Origin: Thermohalobaculum sp039822785
GTDB taxonomy: Bacteria; Pseudomonadota; Alphaproteobacteria; Rhodobacterales; Rhodobacteraceae
NCBI GenBank assembly: GCA_039822785.1
Contig: JBCBMO010000007.1
Coordinates: 186,001-250,000, forward strand
Direction of reading: 5' to 3'
DNA: 64,000 nt
Below, piece by piece: positions 34,809 to 43,503 of this stretch. The position numbers and the translations under genes were made by a program. The first letter of the stretch is position 1. Every line of letters begins with the position of its first letter. The notes beneath the pieces are model-generated. The model was given only the letters and a program-made list of their open reading frames with translations. It had not been told where the DNA came from and ran no database searches.

Positions 34809-34860
34809 CTGGTCAGGCGCCGCTGGCGCCATGGCTGGTCCGGCGCCGCTGGCGCCATGG
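34809..34860. repeat. 26-base tandem duplication upstream of the YcjX gene
   Basis: Two adjacent copies of a 26-base unit (CTGGTCAGGCGCCGCTGGCG, then CCATGG) differ at one base. Each contains the palindrome GGCGCC-GCT-GGCGCC pattern. It lies between the divergent YcjX and truA genes. Confidence 0.6.
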
Positions 34861-34976
34861 CCCGTGAAGATCGGTCTTCGCCGCCGCCGCTGCAATGCCT
34901 GCGGCAGGACCGATGGCGCCGCCGGGGGTCTCGCCGGCCCCTTGCTTAGGCGGGCCACAGCGGCCACACGTCGCCC

Positions 34977-35738
34977 ATGCCGCGCTTCCGCCTGACGATC
35001 GAATACCACGGCGCCCCGTTTCTCGGCTGGCAGCGCCAGGCGCAGGGCCCCTCGGTCCAGGGCCGGCTGGAGGCGGCGCTCGCCGCCCTCGACACGGCGC
35101 CCGACGGGAGTGCACCGCTGGTTCAGGGAGCGGGGCGGACCGACACCGGGGTCCACGCGACGGGCCAAGTGGCCCATGTCGACTTGGCGCGCGACTGGGA
35201 CCCGTTTCGGCTGACCGAGGCGGTCAACCACCACCTAAAGCCGGCCCCCGTCGCCGTGATCGCCGCAGCGCGAACGGCCGACGGTTTTCATGCCCGGTTT
35301 TCCGCCGTGGCGCGGCACTACCGCTATCGCATCGTGAACCGCCGTGCACCCTTGGCGCTGGAGCGCGGGCTGGCCTGGCGGATCGCCAAACCGCTCGATG
35401 CGGCGGCGATGGCGGAAGGGGCGGCACAGGTCCTTGGCCGGCACGACTTCACCACCTTCCGCTCGGCCCAGTGCCAAGCCGCCTCGCCGATCAAAACGCT
35501 CGATGTCTTCACCGTCGAGCGTCAGGGCGCGGAGATCCTGTGTACCCTTTCCGCCCGCTCCTTCCTGCACAATCAGGTCCGTAGCCTGGTCGGCAGTCTC
35601 GAGCGGGTCGGTGCGGGCGCCTGGCCGCCGGCGCGTATGGGTGCTGCGCTGGCGGCGGCGGACCGCGCGGCTTGCGGCCCTGTCGCCCCGCCGGACGGCC
35701 TGGTTCTGACGCAGGTAGACTACCCCGATGATGTCTGA
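34977..35738 (+). CDS. truA: tRNA pseudouridine(38-40) synthase TruA
   Basis: Converts uridines 38, 39 and 40 in the tRNA anticodon stem-loop to pseudouridine. The 253 residues contain the catalytic aspartate Asp56 in G-A-G-R-T-D-T-G-V-H-A, the Y-R-Y-R-I segment and the S-F-L-H-N-Q-V-R-S-L-V-G motif near the C-terminal half. Length is normal for the family. It is divergent from the YcjX gene and seems to be transcribed alone. Confidence 0.94.
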   Translation: MPRFRLTIEYHGAPFLGWQRQAQGPSVQGRLEAALAALDTAPDGSAPLVQGAGRTDTGVHATGQVAHVDLARDWDPFRLTEAVNHHLKPAPVAVIAAARTADGFHARFSAVARHYRYRIVNRRAPLALERGLAWRIAKPLDAAAMAEGAAQVLGRHDFTTFRSAQCQAASPIKTLDVFTVERQGAEILCTLSARSFLHNQVRSLVGSLERVGAGAWPPARMGAALAAADRAACGPVAPPDGLVLTQVDYPDDV

Positions 35739-36068
35739 GGGGCATTGAGCGCAGCTGGACCGGCGGTGCAACGCGCGCAGTGCGGGGAAGACCTCCAGAT
35801 GCGGGGGCACCCTAGGGCAGCCGATCCGATTGGGCGCGGCGAGCTTGAGGACGCCGCGATGGGTACTTGGTTACCACGATCCGGTTAGCCGGTGATTCAG
35901 TTAAAGCTCGGATCCTGAAAACAGGGTGGGTGGGGGACCCGCTCAGTCCCTTTTTGGAACTAAAGGGGCGAGACTTACCGGGCCCCTGCCGGCGGGGTCG
36001 CATGGACGATCCCGGCTCTCACCCTAGCTGCCATCAGCACCGCACGCCGCCAGGACAAAGACCACCTT
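35739..36068. other. Intergenic region between truA and the photolyase-like gene
   Basis: 330 bases without a convincing gene. One weak hairpin (CCCTTT and AAAGGG, 35948-35967) lies in the middle. The promoter of the photolyase-like gene should be here. Confidence 0.35.
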
Positions 36069-37346
36069 ATGCCCGCCGACAGCAGCCTGAGCGATACAGC
36101 CCGCCTCTCGGCCCGCCCCATCGATTTTGAGCCCACTCGCACGGCAGCCCTGGCGCGCCTCGACGCCTTTGCACCCTTCACGGGTGGCCACTACACGTCT
36201 CGCCGCAACTACGACAACGGGCCTGACAAGCGCGATAACGTCTCGGTTCTCGCGCCCTATCTGACCCGGCGCATGGTGACCGAGGCTGAAGTGGTCGAGG
36301 CCGCGCTCGCCCGCCATGCCCTCTCCAAGGCCGAGAAATTCGTCCAAGAGGTCGTCTGGCGCACCTACTTCAAGGGCTGGCTGGAACTGCGCCCCTCGGT
36401 CTGGGACGACTACCGCCTGGGCGTTGAGGCCGATCGCACCGCTCTTTCCGATAACCGCGGTCTCGCCAGGGCCATCGCGCGGGCAGAAGAGGGCACCACC
36501 GGCATCGAGGCCTTCGACACCTGGGCGCGCGAACTGGTCGAGACCGGGTACCTCCACAACCACGCGCGCATGTGGTTCGCCTCGATCTGGATCTTCACCC
36601 TTGGCCTGCCCTGGCGCCTGGGTGCCGATTTCTTCCTGCGCCACCTCATCGACGGCGATGCGGCCTCCAACACCCTCGGCTGGCGCTGGGTCGCAGGGCT
36701 GCACACCGTCGGCAAACACTATGTCGCGGCCGAGTGGAACATCGCCAAGTTCACCGGCTCCCGCTCCGAAGGCGCGCTGTCGGCGGCGGGGCTGGCGAAG
36801 AACCCCGCCCCGCTCGACGATGGCGGCCTGCCGACGCGCGGCCCGATGCGCGAGATCGGCCCACCACGCTGGGACGCGCCGACCGCGCTCCTGCTGACGA
36901 CCGAGGATCTGGCCATCGAGACCCTCGATCTGCCATCAGGCGCCCGCGCGCCGGCCGCCGTGGCCACCCTGCGCCTCACCGAGTACCGCAGCGATGCGGA
37001 GACCTCGGCTGCCATGGTCGCCTTCGATCGCCGCGCCCTCGCCGATGCGGCAGCGCGCGCAGGCGCCCCCGACGCCCCGCGCTTCGAGACAGGCGTGAAA
37101 CCCGAGGCGCTGATCGACTGGGCGCGCAGCGCAGGCGTCAGTCGGATCGCCACGCCCTTTGTGCATTGCGGCTGGGTCGGCGACTGGTTGGATACCGCAC
37201 GGCCGGCACTTGCCCGCGCAGGCATCACGCTCGAGGAGATCCGTCGCCCCTGGGACGCCGCCTTCCACCCGCTCTGCACCGCTGGGTTCTTCAAGGTGAA
37301 GAACGAGATCCCCAAGGTCCTGTCGCACCTGGGCCACCGCCCCTGA
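36069..37346 (+). CDS. Photolyase/cryptochrome-family protein with swapped domain order
   Basis: 425 residues. The N-terminal 230 residues are the helical FAD-binding domain of DNA photolyases: T-G-G-H-Y-T-S-R-R-N-Y, K-F-V-Q-E-V-V-W-R-T-Y-F, then L-V-E-T-G-Y-L-H-N-H-A-R-M-W-F-A-S and D-A-A-S-N-T-L-G-W-R-W-V-A-G. The C-terminal part (about 275-425) looks like the alpha/beta Rossmann domain that normally comes first (S-A-G-V-S-R-I-A-T-P-F, then I-R-R-P-W-D-A-A-F). So the usual order appears reversed. Flavin-dependent DNA repair or light sensing is likely. The ribosome site is weak (AGGAC about 13 bases upstream). Neighbour rpoH is 323 bases downstream on the same strand. Confidence 0.78.
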   Translation: MPADSSLSDTARLSARPIDFEPTRTAALARLDAFAPFTGGHYTSRRNYDNGPDKRDNVSVLAPYLTRRMVTEAEVVEAALARHALSKAEKFVQEVVWRTYFKGWLELRPSVWDDYRLGVEADRTALSDNRGLARAIARAEEGTTGIEAFDTWARELVETGYLHNHARMWFASIWIFTLGLPWRLGADFFLRHLIDGDAASNTLGWRWVAGLHTVGKHYVAAEWNIAKFTGSRSEGALSAAGLAKNPAPLDDGGLPTRGPMREIGPPRWDAPTALLLTTEDLAIETLDLPSGARAPAAVATLRLTEYRSDAETSAAMVAFDRRALADAAARAGAPDAPRFETGVKPEALIDWARSAGVSRIATPFVHCGWVGDWLDTARPALARAGITLEEIRRPWDAAFHPLCTAGFFKVKNEIPKVLSHLGHRP

Positions 37347-37366
37347 TGGTCCAGCGGAGCGGCCCA

Positions 37367-37414
37367 GGGATCGACCCGGGGATCGACCCGAGGATCCGCC
37401 CCAGGATCGGCTCT
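37367..37414. repeat. Four 12-base tandem units
   Basis: GGGATCGACCCG occurs twice exactly (37367-37390), followed by two degenerate units (AGGATCCGCCCC, AGGATCGGCTCT). It lies just after the photolyase-like gene. A short ORF across it is likely a by-product of the repeat. Confidence 0.6.
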
Positions 37415-37485
37415 GGCCCGACCGTTGCCCTCTCAGCGCTTTTCCACATGGTGGCATTGCTGTCCGTATAAGCACCTTCAAGCCC

Positions 37486-37515
37486 TTGAAAAGGTTGCAG
37501 AATAAACCTTTTCAA
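37486..37515. promoter_or_regulatory. Perfect 11-base inverted repeat upstream of rpoH
   Basis: TTGAAAAGGTT and its exact complement are separated by 8 bases, followed by AAAAAA. With no T-run after it on either strand near a gene end it does not look like a terminator. It lies 155 bases before rpoH in a 323-base leader region and could be an operator or an mRNA structure. The remainder of 37347-37669 holds no gene; no clear sigma-32 promoter was identified. Confidence 0.55.
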
Positions 37516-37669
37516 AAAAATTTGTGACGGTGCGCCAAAGGCTTAGCGGCTCGTTTGGGCCCGGCCTTCAGATTCTTCTCCGCCGCGGTGAACCGACCCC
37601 CGATTGGCCCCGTATTCCTCTCATGACCGCAAAGAACGGTCCCGGCTTGAACAGCGGAGAATGTGACCC

Positions 37670-38557
37670 ATGGCCCAGACTTTCGCGCCCTCCACCGGTG
37701 ATGTCGCCCGCCAGGCGATGGCCGCCGAGCTCCTCGACGCCGAGACCGAACTCGACCTTGCCCGGCGCTGGCGCGACGAGCAGGACGAGGCGGCGCTGCA
37801 CCGCCTGGTCACTGCCTATCTGCGCCTCGCGATCTCCATGGCCTCCAAGTATCGCCGCTACGGCGCGCCGATGACCGACCTGATCCAGGAGGCGGGCGTG
37901 GGCCTGATGAAGGCGGCCTCCAAGTTCGACCCCGACCGCGGCGTGCGCTTCTCGACCTATGCCGTCTGGTGGATCAAGGCCTCGATCCAGGACTACGTGA
38001 TGCGCAACTGGTCGCTGGTGCGCACCGGGTCCACCTCCTCCCAGAAAGCGCTTTTCTTCAACATGCGCCGCGTCCGCGCCAAGCTCGAGAGCATGCACAG
38101 CGAGGGCGGCCTCCCTCTCTCCGGCATCGAGCTGCAAAAGGAAATCGCCGAAGAACTGGGCGTGCCGCTGCGCGACGTGGAGATGATGGAGGCCCGGCTC
38201 GCCGGCTCCGATTTCTCGCTGAACGCCCAGCAGGCCGGCGAGGACGGGCGCGAATGGGTCGAGACCCTGGAAGACGATGGCCCCCGCGCCGATGAGACCG
38301 TCAGCCGCTCGCGCGACATCGATACCGCTCGCGGCTGGCTGACCGATGCCTTCGGCGCCCTGACCGAGCGGGAGAAGATGATCATCGCCGCCCGCAAGCT
38401 CGCCGACCAGCCCGAGACGCTTGAGAGCCTCGGCAACAAGCTCGGCCTCTCTAAGGAACGCGTGCGCCAGCTCGAGGCCCAGGCCCTGCGCAAAATGCGC
38501 GTCCGTCTCGAGAACACCCATGGTTCAGCCGTCACAGAATTGGCGGCCGCTCTTTGA
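37670..38557 (+). CDS. rpoH: RNA polymerase sigma-32 factor
   Basis: Heat-shock sigma factor, 295 residues. Region 2 has D-L-I-Q-E-A-G-V-G-L-M-K-A and F-S-T-Y-A-V-W-W-I-K-A-S-I-Q; the RpoH box is Q-K-A-L-F-F-N-M-R-R at 125-134; region 4 has the E-R-V-R-Q-L-E helix-turn-helix near residue 265. GGAG lies about 9 bases before the ATG. A strong terminator follows. Alphaproteobacteria often carry more than one rpoH; which paralogue this is cannot be told here. The A-L in the RpoH box, where K-L is common, is a mild deviation. Confidence 0.95.
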   Translation: MAQTFAPSTGDVARQAMAAELLDAETELDLARRWRDEQDEAALHRLVTAYLRLAISMASKYRRYGAPMTDLIQEAGVGLMKAASKFDPDRGVRFSTYAVWWIKASIQDYVMRNWSLVRTGSTSSQKALFFNMRRVRAKLESMHSEGGLPLSGIELQKEIAEELGVPLRDVEMMEARLAGSDFSLNAQQAGEDGREWVETLEDDGPRADETVSRSRDIDTARGWLTDAFGALTEREKMIIAARKLADQPETLESLGNKLGLSKERVRQLEAQALRKMRVRLENTHGSAVTELAAAL

Positions 38558-38610
38558 GATCTTGATGTCTCTCCGGTTCTGATCGTTCTCCCAGGCGATC
38601 AGCACTCAGG

Positions 38611-38640
38611 CCCGGCAGTCGATCTGCCGGGTCTTTTTTT
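38611..38640 (+). terminator. Rho-independent terminator of rpoH
   Basis: An 8-base perfect stem CCCGGCAG/CTGCCGGG with a 5-base loop followed by TCTTTTTTT, 54 bases after rpoH. Confidence 0.9.
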
Positions 38641-38709
38641 GTGGCCCGCGCCCGCATCGGCACCTCGATCAAGACATGCCCCCGATCCCGCCGGTTGACC
38701 GCCAAAGCA

Positions 38710-38727
38710 CCCTCGCGTACGCGAGGG
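38710..38727. repeat. Perfect palindrome just before tRNA-Arg
   Basis: CCCTCGCGTACGCGAGGG is fully self-complementary and ends four bases before the tRNA. It could form a hairpin in the precursor RNA or be a protein site. Confidence 0.5.
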
Positions 38728-38731
38728 CCGT

Positions 38732-38808
38732 GGCCTCGTAGCTCAGCCGGATAGAGCAGCCGCCTCCTAAGCGGCAGGTCGGTGGTTCGAATCCACCCGG
38801 GGTCACCA
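38732..38808 (+). tRNA. tRNA-Arg (anticodon CCT)
   Basis: 77 bases with encoded CCA. Acceptor stem GGCCTCG pairs with CGGGGTC (two G-U pairs); D-arm GCTC…GAGC; anticodon stem GCCGC/GCGGC with loop CTCCTAA, giving anticodon CCT for AGG codons; T-arm GGTGG-TTCGAAT-CCACC. Its last bases overlap the stop codon of the convergent DUF805 gene. Confidence 0.95.
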
Positions 38809-39267
38809 TTCGGGCGGCTCCTCGCCATAGGCGTTCGGGCCCTGCTGCGTCGGCTTCACCAGCCACCACATTACCAGCAGGAAGAGGCCGACGAAGATCG
38901 CGAGCATCCCATAGGCCAGCGGATCACCGTAGGCGTCTTTGAACGCGGGGGGCGAACCATCCAGGGCGTAGGCGGCAGAGAGCATCGGAACAACCGCAAA
39001 CCAGTGGAGAATACCCTGCCATCCCGGTCGACCGATATCGTGCATGCGCCGCCAGGTGACGGCGAGCAGTGGCACGATGATGCAAAGCCCGACGATCAAC
39101 TCAAAGATCGGAATGAAGGCGCCGTTTTCTGTCAGGTACCGGTCGATCGCGCGTGGCGGTATGCTGGCCAGATGATAGAAAAGGACAAAATACCAATGCT
39201 CTGCCCTGCGGGCACGACCTGAAAAAATAAAGTACTTTGCGAAACAAATCTTGACGGCTCTGATCAT
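38803..39267 (-). CDS. DUF805 family membrane protein
   Basis: 154 residues with the family hallmark F-S-G-R-A-R-R-A-E-H-W-Y-F near the N-terminus, followed by several hydrophobic helices and the R-R-M-H-D-I-G-R-P-G-W motif between the second and third. Inner-membrane protein of unknown function. Its TGA lies inside the 3' end of tRNA-Arg on the opposite strand. The start at 39267 is the first ATG of a well-conserved N-terminus; GC content is lower than neighbours. Confidence 0.85.
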   Translation of the reverse strand: MIRAVKICFAKYFIFSGRARRAEHWYFVLFYHLASIPPRAIDRYLTENGAFIPIFELIVGLCIIVPLLAVTWRRMHDIGRPGWQGILHWFAVVPMLSAAYALDGSPPAFKDAYGDPLAYGMLAIFVGLFLLVMWWLVKPTQQGPNAYGEEPPEW

Positions 39268-39270
39268 GAA

Positions 39271-40200
39271 TTAGTCCGTTGTCTCCCGAAAGCAGGCGCG
39301 GGGGCGGTCGGCGGCGCGTTGTACCAGGGCGCGGTCACCCTTGGTCCAAAAGCTGTCGCCCTCCGGGGTCTCGTAGCGGGCACCCGATGCCGCGTCGACA
39401 ATCGTCATCGCCAGGACCTCCTCGCCAAGGCGCACCAACGCCGCAGGCTGAGGTACGGCGACGAAGGTGGCGGCGACGGGGCCCTCGATGGTGCCGCAGG
39501 TATAGGACAGGGGGCCGGTGCTGATCCCTGCCTCGTCTGCGCTGCGCGCGGCGGGGTACTCCGCGCGGATCTCGGCGATGCGGGTCAGATAGCTGAGGGC
39601 GACGCAGTCCAGGATGCCGGCACCCGCCTTCCAGCACTCGTCGCGCCCCTTGGCCCAGCCACGCTGCATGGCCGTCAGTGTGTCCCGGCCCTCCTCCGTC
39701 GTCTCCGCGTCCGCCTGCGCCAGGGCATAGAGGCGCGCGAGTTCCACGTCGAAGGCCGCCAGGCGGTCGTGCCGGCAAACCGCGAACTCGGCGCTGGAGC
39801 TTGCCTGGACACAGCGGAAGCTGGGCGACCGGGCGGACGGCAGGGCCGTGCCTTCGCGCAGGTGGATCGCATGCACCCAGCCGTGGATCGCGCCATAGCC
39901 GACCTCGCACCAGCGCCGGGCGGCCGCGGCCTCCCGCTCGATCTCGCTGGCCGCCTCCCACTCAGGCAAGGTCAGCCCACCCTGGCAGCGGCGGTTCACC
40001 AGGCCGTCGGTGCCGTCCGGAATACTCGCGATGGGCCGCGCGGTGGCGCTGGGACCGGGATAGAGCGAGATGATCGCGCCCTCCCCCTCGATCTCGACGC
40101 GGAAATAGTCCGGCCCGTCCGCCTCAGCCAGCGCGGCGGTGGGAAGGACGACGGCCACAAGGGCGAGGAGGGTTGGGGCGAGGAGGGTTGGAAGGCGCAT
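39271..40200 (-). CDS. Exported protein with LprI/DUF1311- and MliC-like domains
   Basis: 309 residues with a clear signal peptide (M-R-L-P-T-L-L … A-A-L-A, cleavage near residue 24). An SH3-like strand region follows (to about 110), then a DUF1311/LprI-type cysteine-rich helical domain (F-R-C-V-Q-A … C-R-H-D-R-L-A … W-x-x-x-R-D-E-C-W), and finally a C-terminal domain like MliC/PliC lysozyme inhibitors (S-Y-T-C-G-T-I-E … P-A-A-L-V-R-L … Y-E-T-P-E-G-D-S-F-W-T-K-G-D-R-A). This architecture is found in secreted or lipoprotein-like inhibitors of host lysozyme. ATG at 40200 has GGAGAG about 5 bases upstream. Function is inferred from domains. Confidence 0.75.
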   Translation of the reverse strand: MRLPTLLAPTLLALVAVVLPTAALAEADGPDYFRVEIEGEGAIISLYPGPSATARPIASIPDGTDGLVNRRCQGGLTLPEWEAASEIEREAAAARRWCEVGYGAIHGWVHAIHLREGTALPSARSPSFRCVQASSSAEFAVCRHDRLAAFDVELARLYALAQADAETTEEGRDTLTAMQRGWAKGRDECWKAGAGILDCVALSYLTRIAEIRAEYPAARSADEAGISTGPLSYTCGTIEGPVAATFVAVPQPAALVRLGEEVLAMTIVDAASGARYETPEGDSFWTKGDRALVQRAADRPRACFRETTD

Positions 40201-40298
40201 GGATCTCTCCGCGGTTTGGCCATGTCGGAGGCTAGCATACCGAAAGTGGCCATGGACGCGACGCCCGCCGCCTCGACAACCGCGTGTGGCGGCGCCCC

Positions 40299-40327
40299 TT
40301 GCGCTCTGCCGGCAGTCGGCGTAGATG
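40299..40327 (+). promoter_or_regulatory. Candidate promoter of the rimP-nusA-infB operon
   Basis: TTGCGC (40299-40304), 17-base spacer, TAGATG (40322-40327), about 108 bases before rimP in the divergent intergenic region. Moderate match. Confidence 0.4.
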
Positions 40328-40435
40328 GGCAAGACATCGCGGTGGCCTCGCCGGCTGGCGGGTTACCCAACCGGGGATCTTCGTCGGCGGGCCGCGCGGC
40401 TCGCCGTTTGTCGTTTTTGGAGGGATCGCCCCGCC

Positions 40436-41064
40436 ATGGCCAACCTGGTCGCCAAGGCACCGATCGATCAGCGCCTCGCCACCATCGTCCAGCCGACGGT
40501 GGAGGATATGGGCTATGGCCTGGTGCGCCTGCGCCTGATGGGCGGCAAGCGGGCGACACTGCAGATCATGGCGGAGCGGCCGGACGGCACGATGGAGGTG
40601 GAGGACTGCGCCCAGCTCTCCCGCGCGGTGTCGGCCGTGCTGGATGTCGAGGACCCGATCTCCGACGGCTATACGCTGGAGGTCTCATCGCCCGGCATCG
40701 ACCGCCCGCTGACCCGGCTGGAGGACTTCGAGCGCTGGGAGGGCTATGAGGCCCGGCTCGAGACCGAGGAGATGATCGAGGGGCGCAAGCGCTTTAAGGG
40801 CATCCTGGCGGGGGTCGAGGACGGCGAGGTCCTGATCGAGATCGACGAGGGCACGATCGGGCTGGCGTTCGACTGGCTGTCGGACGCCAAGCTACTGCTG
40901 ACCGACGATCTGATCGCCGAAAGCCTGCGCCGTGGCGGCAAGGCGGGCCAGCCGGCCTTCGACGAAGCCGCTTTCGACGCCATCGAGACGAGTGACGAGA
41001 TGGGCGACGTGACGGACGAGAACAACGAGCGCGAGAGCACGCGCTACAACGGGAGTGACGCCTG

Positions 41065-41065
<1 letters not shown>
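40436..41065 (+). CDS. rimP: Ribosome maturation factor RimP
   Basis: Needed for 30S subunit assembly. 209 residues: the N-terminal RimP domain (V-E-D-M-G-Y-G-L-V-R-L-R … C-x-x-L-S-R-A-V-S … E-V-S-S-P-G-I-D-R-P-L) and the C-terminal SH3-like domain are both present. An acidic extension of about 50 residues beyond the usual end is seen. The ATG at 40436 is preferred over the open frame upstream because the conserved start (I-D-Q-R-L-A-T-I-V) lies directly after it and GGAGGG precedes it. Its stop overlaps the nusA start (TGATG). Confidence 0.93.
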
Positions 41066-42735
<1,670 letters not shown>

Positions 42736-42768
42736 GCGTGATGGTGGTGCGGTTTGGGAGCGGCGGCA

Positions 42769-43503
42769 ATGACCCGCGGTGGCCGGAAGGCCCGGCCCGA
42801 TGAGCCCGAACGGCGCTGTGTCGCCACGGGCGAGAGGACGCCTCAGCGCGGCCTGATCCGTTTCGTGCTGGCGCCGGACGGCACCCAGGTGGTGCCCGAT
42901 GTGGCCGGCAAACTGCCCGGCCGCGGCGCCTGGCTGTCGGCCGAGCGCGCGGCGGCGGATCGGGCGGAGAAGAAGCGGCTGTTCTCCCGCGCCTTCAAGC
43001 GGCCCGTCGAGACGCCCGCCGGGCTGTCCGATCTGCTCGAGACGCTGCTCGCCCAGCGGCTCATCGATACCGTATCACTGGCGCGTAAAGCTGGCGCGGC
43101 GGTCACCGGCTATGAGAAGGTGCGCGCACGGCTCGACTCAGGCACAGGCGGCGCTCTGCTGACCGCCAGCGACGCCGGCGCCGATGGACGCTCTAAAGCC
43201 GCGAAAATGGCCGGAAACACCCCCCGGATCGCGGTTTTGACCGCTACCGAATTGGGTTTGGCATTTGGGCGGGAGTTTGCCATACATGCCGCGCTCGACG
43301 CGGGCGGCATCGCAACACGCGCCTTGGCCGATGCGGATCGGCTGGGCGGGTTTCGTGCAGGTCCGGGCCAGGCGGGGACGGCGCAGGCCGCCCCCTTGGG
43401 CATGGCGGACGGGCCTGCCGCTGACGACGACGAACCAGGCGTGGGGCCGGGCGCGACGCCCAAGGTGGCCTCTGACAGGATGATGAATGAGCGAGACGAA
43501 TAG
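42769..43503 (+). CDS. YlxR (DUF448) RNA-binding protein with L7Ae-like C-terminal part
   Basis: 244 residues. The N-terminal half has the YlxR pattern R-R-C-V-A-T-G-E and L-I-R-F-V … G-R-G-A-W. The second part has an L7Ae/L30e-like segment (L-A-R-K-A-G-A-A-V-T-G-Y-E-K-V), as usual in alphaproteobacterial proteins annotated as RNA-binding. The last 60 residues are disordered. The ATG at 42769 has GGGAG about 8 bases upstream; a TTG at 42754 is a weaker option. It overlaps infB by 17 bases. Typical position between nusA and infB. Confidence 0.85.
   Translation: MTRGGRKARPDEPERRCVATGERTPQRGLIRFVLAPDGTQVVPDVAGKLPGRGAWLSAERAAADRAEKKRLFSRAFKRPVETPAGLSDLLETLLAQRLIDTVSLARKAGAAVTGYEKVRARLDSGTGGALLTASDAGADGRSKAAKMAGNTPRIAVLTATELGLAFGREFAIHAALDAGGIATRALADADRLGGFRAGPGQAGTAQAAPLGMADGPAADDDEPGVGPGATPKVASDRMMNERDE

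Noticed and set aside
37346..37471. 41-codon ORF overlapping the photolyase-like stop
   Set aside because: Half of it is encoded by the 12-base tandem repeat, and no ribosome site is present.
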